A stretch of 64,000 bases of DNA, taken from positions 62,001-126,000 of the forward strand of contig CP117875.1 of NCBI GenBank assembly GCA_028736075.1. Reading direction: 5' to 3'. Shown one piece after another: positions 52,911 through 61,965 of the stretch (the first letter of the stretch is position 1; each line of letters starts with the position of its first letter). The notes under the pieces were generated by a model that worked only from the letters and a program-made list of their open reading frames with translations, searched no databases and was not told the DNA's origin. This DNA comes from Chryseobacterium sp. KACC 21268 (GTDB lineage: Bacteria; Bacteroidota; Bacteroidia; Flavobacteriales; Weeksellaceae). Both the position numbers and the translations under genes were made by a program.

Positions 52911-54029
52911 ATGCTTAAAACTAGTTTAGAAAATCTTCAAAGTATAGCGAAAGAGAGAACAGTTCGTACTCAAAGTATAGAATATGACTTGGAAACTTTA
53001 GTCAAAAAAATAAAAAAAAAGACAATTAAATTAGACCCAGATTATCAAAGGAGGCATAGATGGAGTACAGACACGTCATCCAGATTAATTGAAAGCTTAA
53101 TTTTGAATATACCAATACCGATAATATATCTTTCCTATGATGTTGATGTAGACGAAGAAGCTTTAGATGGTGAAGCTAGATATTCGGTTATTGATGGTCA
53201 GCAACGACTAACTGCGATACTGAATTTTTTTGAAAATCAATATTCTTTGGAGGGATTAGATATTTTAGATGCATTAGAGGGTTGCTATTATAAGGATTTG
53301 CCACCTTTTCTTTTAAGGAGATTAGAAGAGCGCACTGTTAAATGTCTAAGGATTGACTCGACAGTTGATCCGCAAGTTAAATATGATATTTTCGAACGAT
53401 TAAATTCAGGATCTGTTGCATTAGGTTCTCACGAATTGAGAAATGCAGTATTAAGAGGTCCTTTTAATAATCTATGTAAAAAATTGGCCAAGAATGATGA
53501 CTTCAGAATTTTAAATCAAATCTCTATTACAAATCCAGAAACTAATGCGAAAGTGAAAAAAATGGAGGACGTAGAGTTGGTACTAAGATTTTTTTCATTG
53601 ATAGAAGATAATTACAAAACATATAAAAAATCCAAAGACAATAACTTTAAGGATTTTCTCTCCGAAAAATTAGAAGACAAAAATAAACTTGATAAAGTTG
53701 CAATTGAGAATTACTCCTCATTATTTGTTGATACAATGAAATTCATACGAGTAAATTTCGGTAATACTGCTTTCGCAAAATATAAGGAATTGCACGGAGA
53801 ATATATTTTACAGTCTAGATTCAACGCTGCCGTTTATGATGCACTTTCTGTTGCTGTTGCTACAGAAGTTATAGCAAAGAACAAGCAAATAACTAAATCA
53901 AAATCAATTTCTGAAAAATTTCTGAAACTTTTTGCAGATGAAAAGTTTCACGATTCAGTATCAGGATCAATTTTAGATAGCAGCAAAATTATTCATAGAA
54001 TTGATGCCGCAAAAAAGATCTTTAAATGA
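52911..54029 (+). CDS. DUF262 domain protein (GmrS/DndB-like ParB fold)
   Basis: A 372-aa protein. The DUF262 pattern is clear: KLDPDYQRRHRWSTDTSSRLIESLILNIPIPIIYLS near residues 43-80 (motifs YQRRHRW, SLILNIPIP), then RYSVIDGQQRLTAIL with the DGQQR nucleotide-handling motif, and FERLNSGSVALGSHELRNAV. DUF262 proteins occur in GmrSD-type restriction and other defence systems. There is no HNH (DUF1524) domain, which sets it apart from full GmrSD. It overlaps the HEPN gene by 4 bp. Confidence 0.9.
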   Translation: MLKTSLENLQSIAKERTVRTQSIEYDLETLVKKIKKKTIKLDPDYQRRHRWSTDTSSRLIESLILNIPIPIIYLSYDVDVDEEALDGEARYSVIDGQQRLTAILNFFENQYSLEGLDILDALEGCYYKDLPPFLLRRLEERTVKCLRIDSTVDPQVKYDIFERLNSGSVALGSHELRNAVLRGPFNNLCKKLAKNDDFRILNQISITNPETNAKVKKMEDVELVLRFFSLIEDNYKTYKKSKDNNFKDFLSEKLEDKNKLDKVAIENYSSLFVDTMKFIRVNFGNTAFAKYKELHGEYILQSRFNAAVYDALSVAVATEVIAKNKQITKSKSISEKFLKLFADEKFHDSVSGSILDSSKIIHRIDAAKKIFK

Positions 54030-54808
54030 GTTCCTTTGTTAAGGAAGGTCTAGAACTTCTAGCTGAAAGAATCTCTGAAATTAATCTGTTGCTAAACGAG
54101 GCTGAGGCAAAGCAAGAAGATGCTCGCTTATACGCTGCATTATGCAGATCTATTCAAGTATTATCAATTTCTCATTTTGAAGGTTACATTAAAGATCTTG
54201 TAAAAAACATATTAGATGATCTCAACCAGAGTTCAAGCTTCAAACTATCATCAAATGACTTAAAATTTTCTTACTGCAGAAAATTTATTGTTCCATTAAA
54301 CGATGGAAAAGATAATGTTTCGAAAATTAAAGATTTGATATTAGTATTTGATGAATTAGACACGAAATTTGATAGCGCTGCATTTCACAAACCTAATAAA
54401 AATCCTAAGGAAAGTATTTTAAATCAAATTGCCACTAGCTTTGGTGAAAAAAAAATATTTAAAAAGCTTAATAATTCAGACATTTCAAATGCATTTTCTA
54501 ATACTGATGCTGAAAATATACTTCTAATTAGTGAACTAAAGTTGAAATTGCAAAATGCAATTGAAGATTATCCCTATATCGAAGACGACACGCTTTTAAA
54601 TATTAACTCCACAGAAGTACAAGATACATTCTGGGAAACTTTTATACAAGAAATATTATCTGAACGCCACAAGATAGCACATGGTAGTATGAATAATTCT
54701 ACTGACCATAGTAGTATCCGCTCAAACATCTTAAAAATGGAAATTCTACTTATTTCAATTACTTATCTTTTATCAATAAAAGGGAATCCAATTTCAGAAG
54801 CAAATTAG
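54026..54808 (+). CDS. MAE_28990/MAE_18760-like HEPN nuclease
   Basis: A 260-aa helical protein. The HEPN catalytic motif Rx4H appears as ERHKIAHG near residues 221-228, preceded by FWETFIQEILSE. The N-terminal half (ALCRSIQVLSISHFEGYIKDLVKNILDDL) is the conserved first part of this HEPN group. HEPN proteins of this type are predicted RNases in toxin and defence systems. The ATGA overlap with the DUF262 gene indicates a two-gene unit; the division of roles is inferred. Confidence 0.83.
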   Translation: MSSFVKEGLELLAERISEINLLLNEAEAKQEDARLYAALCRSIQVLSISHFEGYIKDLVKNILDDLNQSSSFKLSSNDLKFSYCRKFIVPLNDGKDNVSKIKDLILVFDELDTKFDSAAFHKPNKNPKESILNQIATSFGEKKIFKKLNNSDISNAFSNTDAENILLISELKLKLQNAIEDYPYIEDDTLLNINSTEVQDTFWETFIQEILSERHKIAHGSMNNSTDHSSIRSNILKMEILLISITYLLSIKGNPISEAN

Positions 54809-55226
54809 ATATATCCTGTAATTTCATATTTGCGGTAGGTGTAATTACGATATAATTATCCAAAAGTTATAATTTTCTAAGAATTATGCTTTATTATTTT
54901 TTTAGACTGTATTTGTCCTGAAATGATTTTTCAACAGCACCCTGTGCTATTTCTAATATTTTACAAAACTCAAACACAATAGACTTTTAATTTAGGCTGT
55001 CCTGTAGATAGTTTTATTTTCATCATTCTAAATACACAAACCATTTTGGAAAAGTTATTTTTTCAGAACATTAATAGTTTGTTTACATATTTGGGAAATA
55101 CGGTTTAATAAAGCACTTTATTACGGAATAAATTATATAATCAATAAATATAATTAACCATAAATAACAAAGCTAAAAATAGTCATTTTGATATATATTT
55201 ACATAATATTAAAAACTAAAAAAACT
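54809..55226. other. Gap, no supported gene
   Basis: 418 bp of AT-rich DNA between the HEPN gene and the cold-shock/DUF3825 gene. I see no clear terminator or gene; a promoter for the next gene is expected but no exact -7 box is found close to its start. Confidence 0.4.
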
Positions 55227-56432
55227 ATGAAAGGAAAAGTGATATTTTTTAATCCTCAAAAAGGATTTGGAAAAATAAGTACCGATGAACAAACACCTCA
55301 AGAGGTTTTTATTCATTTTACTCAAATACAAGGTGATACAAAAATATTGTTACCTGATGAAGACGTAGAATTTGAGACAGAAACATCGTCAAAGGGATTA
55401 CAAGCTAAAAATTTAGAGCGACTTCAAGAAAGATATATTGGCATTATTGAGGATTTTACTTTTGGACACGGATTTATTAAATCTTCAAACGAAAAATATT
55501 TTATTCATCATTCGGATGTAGTTGGAGAAGGTTTTAAAAAAATAGAAAACGGTTATGAGGTAGAGTTTAGTCCTGATGCTTCAGAGAAAGGTCTTATTGC
55601 AAAGAAAATCGTTGTTCGCGATACTAGAACTGCAATGGATAAATTTGCATTTTTTCAAAATTGGGATGAATCGATTAATGAATTAAAAAATATTTCTCAA
55701 ACTGAAGATGGTGACTGGGATTATATCAAAAATAAAACTGGAAAATTCCCAGTATTAGAAAGCTATATATCATATACATTTTTAAGATTACAGAAAGAAA
55801 ATAAGATTAAATACGCAACCAAAGAAGAGAATGGGAAGGATTTGAAGTTTGCATGTTTTAATACAGGACTTGCTACTTCAAAACAAGAAGAAATATTTGC
55901 TTATTTTGAGCACGTAAACAATATGAATTATTCTATATCGGATAGAGGATATTTAAAAAATCCTCAATGGACTTTCAAATTTTTTGATAGAGAAAGTAAT
56001 CGTTTAATGAATAATTTTGCTGAAAAACCAGAGCTCGCAAACTATTTCCAAAACGCAGGAGAACTAATCTACGATTCATCTAAAAGATTAATTCCTGATT
56101 TTGAACATATTTTGGATGATCGAGAAAAAAGATTTCCCGAAAGCTTTAGAAACTTGGGCAAACCTTTACAAGTAGAAAGAGTCAAAAGTGCTATTGATGC
56201 AGCCTTAACAAGGATAAAAAGAAATTATAAAACAGCAATACCACAATTTTATGATGACTCAATTCAACTTTTATTGCCATTATGTTTAGAAGATGTTGAG
56301 ATTGCTGATGTCGCGTTAGTAGTTGCCAATGAAGGAGAGGTTTATCGAGCTAACACTATATTACCTTTGGATTGGGCATATAATAACGCTAGATTACTTG
56401 CAAAACCAGATAGAGAGTGGTTAAACCCTTAA
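55227..56432 (+). CDS. Double cold-shock-domain protein with DUF3825
   Basis: A 401-aa protein. The first cold-shock domain (residues 1-65) has KGKVIFFNPQKGFGKI and EVFIHFTQI, i.e. the RNP1/RNP2 positions. A second, diverged one (about 72-135) has IGIIEDFTFGHGFIKS and YFIHHSDV. The rest (about 150-401) is DUF3825, with FACFNTGLATSKQEEIFAYF and the C-terminal PLDWAYNNARLLAKPDREWL. DUF3825 is associated with RNA-handling and RNA-repair or conflict proteins in comparative studies; activity is not known to me. ATG 55227 sets the CSD start; an upstream frame is not needed. Confidence 0.85.
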   Translation: MKGKVIFFNPQKGFGKISTDEQTPQEVFIHFTQIQGDTKILLPDEDVEFETETSSKGLQAKNLERLQERYIGIIEDFTFGHGFIKSSNEKYFIHHSDVVGEGFKKIENGYEVEFSPDASEKGLIAKKIVVRDTRTAMDKFAFFQNWDESINELKNISQTEDGDWDYIKNKTGKFPVLESYISYTFLRLQKENKIKYATKEENGKDLKFACFNTGLATSKQEEIFAYFEHVNNMNYSISDRGYLKNPQWTFKFFDRESNRLMNNFAEKPELANYFQNAGELIYDSSKRLIPDFEHILDDREKRFPESFRNLGKPLQVERVKSAIDAALTRIKRNYKTAIPQFYDDSIQLLLPLCLEDVEIADVALVVANEGEVYRANTILPLDWAYNNARLLAKPDREWLNP

Positions 56433-56436
56433 CAAT

Positions 56437-56471
56437 AAAAAGTGCCATAAAATAATTTATGGCATTTTTTT
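56437..56471 (+). terminator. Intrinsic terminator after the CSD-DUF3825 gene
   Basis: AAAAGTGCCATAAA pairs with TTTATGGCATTTTT, with a T-run after it. The gap 56472-56659 shows nothing else. Confidence 0.85.
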
Positions 56472-56659
56472 ATTGTTATACTCAAGGATAAATTATATGT
56501 GTTAAAAAGCTTACTTAGATTTAAACTCTCTATTTCAATATTTTACAGATTAAAAGGAGTCACTTCAACCAAGGCTGTAATGATGTCCTCAAATCAAAAA
56601 AAATGTTTATTGAGAAGTTTTCTGTTCTATTTCATTTAATTCTAGTAAAATAATTTTTC

Positions 56660-57271
56660 TCATTTATTTTTACTCCTTGCCGTAAATCCATCTTTAAACC
56701 TTAAAAAATCTTCCGCTTTTTTAGGGCTGTTTTTAATCCACAATTGCATCACTTGAGTGTTTTCGCTCAAGATTTCAATCTCATTTTCATCGTATATCTT
56801 TTTTCCTTCACCAGCAATTTCATTTAAAATATCTTGGCGTAATTCACTTTTGGCTTTGATACTTTCTTTATACCACTTGGTTGCGAAAGTGATGGCCGCA
56901 CCAAATACTAAAACCGCAAAGACATAGACTCCAATTCCGCTCCAAATAAATATCTTCTTCCATCTTATATCCTTTCTAAAACCTTCCAAATCATCTTTAG
57001 TTTCTTTTGAAAGAACTGTATCCACTTGAGTAGGAATACTGGCAAGAAATTCAATTCTCTTGACTTCCTCTAATTTTGAAAATCGAACTGCATCATCGTA
57101 GATTGAATGCATCTCTTGCAAACTCATTTGTACATCGTTCAACAGATTCGTATGGTCTTCGATATCAGACCGAAGTTTGCTATTTAGATCAATATTGTCC
57201 ATATTTGATTTGATAACATTCTCTAAAAGTTCCATCCCGTTACTTTTAGATTCTTTATTTTCATTTTCCAT
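56660..57271 (-). CDS. Membrane-anchored coiled-coil protein of the mobilization region
   Basis: A 203-aa protein with one central membrane helix (residues ~110-135, KKIFIWSGIGVYVFAVLVFGAAITFA). The N-terminal part is helical and polar (NVIKSNMDNIDLNSKLRSDIEDHTNLLNDVQMSL, read in parts) and is likely a coiled coil. The C-terminal part is charged. Proteins like this commonly follow the relaxase gene in Bacteroidota mobilizable elements; role unknown. It is 21 bp downstream of the relaxase gene. Confidence 0.68.
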   Translation of the reverse strand: MENENKESKSNGMELLENVIKSNMDNIDLNSKLRSDIEDHTNLLNDVQMSLQEMHSIYDDAVRFSKLEEVKRIEFLASIPTQVDTVLSKETKDDLEGFRKDIRWKKIFIWSGIGVYVFAVLVFGAAITFATKWYKESIKAKSELRQDILNEIAGEGKKIYDENEIEILSENTQVMQLWIKNSPKKAEDFLRFKDGFTARSKNK

Positions 57272-57292
57272 ATTTATTTTTTTTATTTTTAA

Positions 57293-58441
57293 TTATCGTC
57301 TTAATTTGCGCTTATTTTTCCAGAGTTCATCTTCGTTTTGAGGAACATACGTTGGATTAAGGAAGTCACCTAATAGTCCGCCTGCAATTTCTGTTAAGCT
57401 TTCATTTTTTTCTGATTTTAAATGATTATTTGCATCATTATTCATACTACTTTGACTTAATGATTTTATAATATCACTAAGGTCAGAATCTATTGCAGAA
57501 AGAGAGAACCCGACATTTTTATGGAAAAAGAATCCGTTTTTCTCTTGACTACTACCAATTCTATTTATCCATAAATCTTGAATTTCATTTTTTTGATCGG
57601 CTTTAAATTCTCCTTTATATTGGATCTTTACAGAAAATCCTTTCTGTTGTAGATTTTCCCTAAACTCTTTTAAGTTATAAGCGTTTTTTTGTGCTTCCCT
57701 GACCACTCTTTTCATTTCAAATACCGATTTGATCTCTGAAATTTTTAGCTGATTTGAGATTTCAGACAATTTGTAACCAGCTTTATAAACTCTTTCAGTT
57801 CGAAAATTTTTGTCTTTTTCCATCACAATTCGCATTCCCGAAATTCCATCTTTGACATTTGAAGACAATTGAACTTCAAAACCTTTTTTCCTCATTTCTG
57901 AGATTATATTATCAAAATTATCTTCTGACCTAATGGCTTCGGTCAAGCTTTTAAGCATCTCCGCTTTTTTCTGAATTCCAATTTCCACATCGGTTAACAA
58001 TCCTTTCTCCTTACAGACTTCCCGAACAGCTTCTCCGAAGCTTCTCCCGATGTCGTGTGATTTTACCATACATTTTCCCGAAATATTAATCCTGTTCACG
58101 ATAAAATGAATATGTTTTTGTTTGGTGCTGTTGTGGATATCCAATCGAAATTGATTGTTTGCAGTCACTCCAATTTTTTCTAAAGCTCTTGTGGCAATTT
58201 CTTCAAATTCTTTATCCGTCAATTTTCTCCCGATTTCGTCCGGTTGAGAAATGTAGCCTGTTAAAGCCCATTTCCTCACTTTTGGATTTCGGTCGGCTAC
58301 GGTTTTCATTTCGTTAAACTGACCTTCAGCAGTGTCACTCAAAAGATAATTCGAAGCTACCATTTCTGCTGTTCCTTTGTCGTTCGCATTGTATTCCAAA
58401 GCTATTTTTGTAATGACTCTTGTGGTTGCGGAATTATTCAT
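57293..58441 (-). CDS. Relaxase/mobilization nuclease
   Basis: A 382-aa MobA/VirD2-like relaxase that would nick oriT and lead the strand into a recipient. The HUH-type motif is KQKHIHFIVNRIN near residues 107-119. The relaxase N-terminal region includes ASNYLLSDTAEGQF and KWALTGYISQPDEIGRKLTDKEFEEIA (in parts). The family's catalytic Tyr is expected near the N-terminus (LEYNAND). ATG 58441 overlaps the MobC gene by 8 bp; a longer frame to 58495 would lie wholly within mobC and is unlikely. Confidence 0.87.
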   Translation of the reverse strand: MNNSATTRVITKIALEYNANDKGTAEMVASNYLLSDTAEGQFNEMKTVADRNPKVRKWALTGYISQPDEIGRKLTDKEFEEIATRALEKIGVTANNQFRLDIHNSTKQKHIHFIVNRINISGKCMVKSHDIGRSFGEAVREVCKEKGLLTDVEIGIQKKAEMLKSLTEAIRSEDNFDNIISEMRKKGFEVQLSSNVKDGISGMRIVMEKDKNFRTERVYKAGYKLSEISNQLKISEIKSVFEMKRVVREAQKNAYNLKEFRENLQQKGFSVKIQYKGEFKADQKNEIQDLWINRIGSSQEKNGFFFHKNVGFSLSAIDSDLSDIIKSLSQSSMNNDANNHLKSEKNESLTEIAGGLLGDFLNPTYVPQNEDELWKNKRKLRR

Positions 58442-58883
58442 TTTTCTGGATTTTTGAATATAAATATTGATGAATTGATTCGATGAGATTTTCAATTTTC
58501 ATTAAAATTTCTTTCTTATTTTCAAAAGCATTCCATTCTCTATTTCGTAAAAGATTGGTTATTTTTTTGAAATGACTACCATATTGAAGCAAGACTTCAT
58601 CGGTTTGAAATTCATTAATTATGAGTTCTTTTTCAAACAAAACATTTCGGATGTAGGTTGATAATTTTAGCGGATATTTTTCTTGTTTTTGAATCAGAAC
58701 TTCATATTCAGAATTGGTCATTCTGATTGAAATTACTTTATTCAATTTTTTATTTTCTTTGGTCTTCAAACCACCTTTCCGACCTAGTTCCTGAAAGTAT
58801 TTTTTTCTCTTTTCCTGAGCAATTTTTGCTTCATTTTCTTTCGTGGCTTGCTGTATAAATTCTTGTAAAAAGTCTTTTTCCAT
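58434..58883 (-). CDS. MobC-like relaxosome accessory protein
   Basis: A 149-aa basic protein. The N-terminal charged helix (EENEAKIAQEKRKKYFQELGRKGG-like) precedes VISIRMTNSEYEVLIQKQEKYPLKLSTYIRNVLF, a ribbon-helix-helix-type segment seen in MobC/BmgB proteins that bind oriT and help the relaxase. The C-terminal NLLRNREWNAFENKKEILMKIENLIESI helix resembles MobC. It is immediately upstream of, and overlaps, the relaxase gene, the classical mobCB order. Confidence 0.8.
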   Translation of the reverse strand: MEKDFLQEFIQQATKENEAKIAQEKRKKYFQELGRKGGLKTKENKKLNKVISIRMTNSEYEVLIQKQEKYPLKLSTYIRNVLFEKELIINEFQTDEVLLQYGSHFKKITNLLRNREWNAFENKKEILMKIENLIESIHQYLYSKIQKNE

Positions 58884-59031
58884 TGTGTTTTATTTTTGTG
58901 TATTTCAAAACATTTCTGACGATAGGAAGAAATCAAAAAGCCCAATTTTGCAGTCAGCGGTTACGCTTATTGTAAACTTTGGGTACTTTTTGCACTAGCA
59001 TACCACCATATTTTACCTGTGTTTATTTTAC
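58884..59031. other. Candidate oriT region
   Basis: A 148-bp gap between the toprim and mobC genes. It holds AGCG-GTTA-CGCT (an inverted pair), CTTTGGGTACTTTTTGCACTAG and a T-rich tail. The segment just upstream of mobC is the usual oriT location in such elements. No nick site can be named. Confidence 0.35.
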
Positions 59032-59910
59032 TCACCTTCTCCTAAGTTTCACTTGTCTCTCATTTGATGGATTTTTATGGATCAACCAATCATTCAAGTC
59101 TTTGAAATCTGAGTACAAAACCCGACAATCTTCTGCTATTTCATTTTCGTTTTTAATCATTTCAACGGCACGATTTCCGGCTTCATCATTGTCAAAATAA
59201 AGCTCAATATTATCATAAGCTTCGAGTGATTTTTTAATCTTTGATATCATCGACAAAGAATTCAAAATGAGATAATCGGCAGGTTCTTTTTCTAAAAAAT
59301 TCTCTACATTTTTAAAAGAAAGAAAATCGAAAAACCCCTCGAATACCCGAAGCGATTCTGATTCATTTTTTATAGTAGAAACATCTTTTTTGCCCAAACA
59401 AATTTTAGAATATTTATTGCGGATTTCGTAACCGCCTGAATCGTTTTTAAAACCTAATCCGAAATTATTTTTATCATTCATTCGATAATGAATCTCTTTT
59501 AAAAATTCGGTTTGACTTTCTACTTTTCTTTCTCTTAAATATTCCAAAAGTGCAGGGTGCTGGATTTCATTTACGTCAAGTATCTCATAACTTTTACTCG
59601 GGTTTTCGAACTTCTGATTAGGAATATTTTGATTTAGAAAAGAAAAAAAGTTCTGCTTCTCTGCCCATATCAAAACTTCATTGACCGAGGTATTTAAATA
59701 CTTCTTCATAAAAGCGGTATTGTTCCCACCAATCCCTTCTGAAAATAAGTACCAATAGTTTAGACTTTTATTGATTTTAAAAGAGGCTTGGGATTCGCTG
59801 GCAAAGGGGTTGAGATACCAAGCTTCTTTTTCATTTTGCTTCGTGGGAAGGTGTCCGAGAGAAAGGAGGACTTCTTCCAACGATATGCTGTTAAATTGTT
59901 TGCAGTTCAT
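59032..59910 (-). CDS. Toprim domain primase-like protein
   Basis: A 292-aa protein. The N-terminal 70 residues (KEAWYLNPFASESQASFKINKSLNYWYLFSEGIGGN in pieces) correspond to a CHC2-like primase region that lacks the zinc-binding cysteines. The C-terminal toprim domain has LRVFEGFFDFLSF with the catalytic glutamate and IELYFDNDEAGNRAVEM with the DxD pair. It probably primes replication of the excised or transferred element. ATG 59910 gives MNCKQFNSISLEEVL; the frame upstream to 59964 starts at a TTG and is not favoured. Confidence 0.87.
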   Translation of the reverse strand: MNCKQFNSISLEEVLLSLGHLPTKQNEKEAWYLNPFASESQASFKINKSLNYWYLFSEGIGGNNTAFMKKYLNTSVNEVLIWAEKQNFFSFLNQNIPNQKFENPSKSYEILDVNEIQHPALLEYLRERKVESQTEFLKEIHYRMNDKNNFGLGFKNDSGGYEIRNKYSKICLGKKDVSTIKNESESLRVFEGFFDFLSFKNVENFLEKEPADYLILNSLSMISKIKKSLEAYDNIELYFDNDEAGNRAVEMIKNENEIAEDCRVLYSDFKDLNDWLIHKNPSNERQVKLRRR

Positions 59911-59991
59911 TTTGTAATTTTTAATGTTTTTTAGTAATAAATAGTTTGTATACTGTCGGTTCAAGAGGACAGGTTTGGTTTTGACTAATTC

Positions 59992-60145
59992 TTGATGAAT
60001 TGATGAGAAAACCTTGTATTTATTTGAATAATAGTATTTTACACTCTCATCAAACGCTCATCATCTCATCAAAATTGAAATATTCTTCTCATCATCCTCT
60101 CATCAAAAAATCAAGGTTTAAAAGTTTGATGAGGCTTTTGATGAG
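59992..60145. repeat. CTCATCAAA iteron-like array
   Basis: CTCATCAAA or CTCATCATC units at 60046, 60057, 60065, 60088 and about 60099, with the inverse TTTGATGAG at 60125 and 60137 and related TTGATGA/ATTGATGAG at 59992-60007. The array fills the gap between the toprim and DUF5906 genes (59911-60177). Confidence 0.85.
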
Positions 60146-60177
60146 ATGTAACTAATTGGTTTTATTTTCATTATCAA

Positions 60178-61416
60178 TTAATTCATCATTTCATCAAATC
60201 TTTGAAGAATAAATTTCCTTTCTATTGTAAAATACCGTCCTGTTTTGTTCTGTTGGAAAAAACTTAAACCATAATCGAGGTCGTATTTGATATAGGCTAA
60301 AGAATTACTTTGAGGTTCGAGTTTCCAGTTTTCTTTCAAGAGTTTCCGGACATCGTTAACTGTCCAATACTGTTTGCTGAACATTTTGCCAAGCATATTG
60401 AAAATATCCTGCGGAACGAAATGAATATTACTGTCTTCTGTATTTTCAAAAAACTCATATAAAAGCTCGATGATCTTAGATTCCAGTTTATTGTTATTTT
60501 TCCAAACCAATTTCTGAAGGGCTTTTGTTCTGATCTGGGAATCAGTGAACCACATCCTTGTCTCCTTACGGCTGTGAAAAGGTCTTTGGATTAGGTAACG
60601 AAGGAAATAGGGAATCTCCTTGTTTAGATTCTGGAGGAATTCAGTGTTCTCGCTTTTGATTGATTTTACTTTGATGATCCAGAATCGGATCTCATTTTCA
60701 TCAATCTGAATGAAGTTATCTTCATTATTGGAACAGAGAATGAATTTTCCAAAAAATTCCACTTCTTCACGATCTTTTCCTTTTGCCTCCTTCTTGTCTT
60801 TATCAGTCGTTGAAAGATATTTTAATCGTTCTGTAATTTCCTTTTTGTCAAAGAATACTTCATCAATAGCAACGATTAGCATTGATGTCCAATCCGAATT
60901 GAACTGACTGCTGAAAGAATCTCCTTTGATGTAGGTCATATTAAGTCCAAAAATGGATTTCAGCCATTTTATGAAAGTGGATTTTCCGGTAGATCTTTCC
61001 TTGCTTACAAGACAAAGAATCGGAAGTATCTGTGTTGGATATTGCAGTAAGATCTTGATATAATCCAATCCTAATTCCAACTGTTCTGCGAAAATATGCT
61101 CCATAAATCTAAGTGAAAATGGAATCTTCTCTTTTAGGCTTGTTTGCTTCGGTGTTTCTTTAATCGGCTGATAAGGAATCTCATTGTAAACATTATAGAA
61201 TCCTTGGATAATTTGTTGGTATTGCAAATGGGAAGGAATACAACAGAAGCCGTCATACTTGGGAACTTTTGAGACGTATATCTTTCCGTGATCGCTGATA
61301 ATGGTTTCACGATTCCATCGAGTTAGTATTGAGATCTTATCTCCTGAAATTAACGGTTTCTCAATAGTTTTATAGTAGGTGGTTCCTACTCTTAGATAAG
61401 GGATTTTTTCGCTCAT
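60178..61416 (-). CDS. DUF5906-type primase-associated helicase
   Basis: A 412-aa SF3-like ATPase of the kind found with phage and plasmid primases. Walker A is LVSKERSTGKSTFIKW near residues 135-150; MLIVAIDEVFF is Walker B; FGKFILCSNNEDNFI is the sensor-1/motif C (ending in asparagine); NEIRFWIIKV follows with the arginine-finger candidate. A C-terminal winged-helix-like region (VPQDIFNMLGKMFSKQYWTVNDVRKLLKE in parts) may bind DNA. It is 72 bp from the excisionase-like gene and beside the iteron array. Confidence 0.85.
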   Translation of the reverse strand: MSEKIPYLRVGTTYYKTIEKPLISGDKISILTRWNRETIISDHGKIYVSKVPKYDGFCCIPSHLQYQQIIQGFYNVYNEIPYQPIKETPKQTSLKEKIPFSLRFMEHIFAEQLELGLDYIKILLQYPTQILPILCLVSKERSTGKSTFIKWLKSIFGLNMTYIKGDSFSSQFNSDWTSMLIVAIDEVFFDKKEITERLKYLSTTDKDKKEAKGKDREEVEFFGKFILCSNNEDNFIQIDENEIRFWIIKVKSIKSENTEFLQNLNKEIPYFLRYLIQRPFHSRKETRMWFTDSQIRTKALQKLVWKNNNKLESKIIELLYEFFENTEDSNIHFVPQDIFNMLGKMFSKQYWTVNDVRKLLKENWKLEPQSNSLAYIKYDLDYGLSFFQQNKTGRYFTIERKFILQRFDEMMN

Positions 61417-61489
61417 ATTTTAAAGGTTTGATTCTGTACAGGAAATACAGAAGGGTGAATTGCAATGCTTGATAAATAAAAGTCTCTAT

Positions 61490-61768
61490 CTATCTTCTAT
61501 ACTTAAGCGACTTGACTTCGTTTAAAGCATCCATAAGATCAAAATGGTTGACTCTGTAGAATCTTCCAATTTGTTCCGCCTTAATGTTACCTTTTAAAAT
61601 ATGTGAGCGTACGGTTTGATAATCGAGTTTTAGAATTTCTGAACACTCTTTGATAGAGTATAGTTTCTTTTTCAACTCAATTTCAGGTTCTTTTTTGAGA
61701 GAATAGAGTAAGTCTTTCACTTCCCCTAGTTCGTCAAGAATTGTTTGGAATGGATTTGTTGTCTGCAT
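61490..61768 (-). CDS. Excisionase-like helix-turn-helix protein
   Basis: A 92-aa protein. KKLYSIKECSEILKLDYQTVRSHILKGNIKAEQIGRFYRVNHFDLMDAL (described in parts; SIKECSEIL and GRFYRV are typical) is an HTH_17 winged helix as in excisionases and MerR-like DNA-binding proteins. Its N-terminus is short and helical. Position upstream of the DUF5906 and toprim genes matches regulators of element excision and replication. The ATG is at 61768. Confidence 0.85.
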   Translation of the reverse strand: MQTTNPFQTILDELGEVKDLLYSLKKEPEIELKKKLYSIKECSEILKLDYQTVRSHILKGNIKAEQIGRFYRVNHFDLMDALNEVKSLKYRR

Positions 61769-61965
61769 AATCTGTGATATTTATTTGCAGACAAAATTGT
61801 GTTATTGGAATATCTAATTATGCAATTTTACTCAATTGTGTTAAGTTTAATAATTGATATCCAGTCGTTTATAAATTACCGGAGTAGACATATCATTCTT
61901 TGGTAATCTAAAGACAACAAAGAATTTTTCCAATTTTTTAGAATTAATATAAGCCGATGTGTTAA

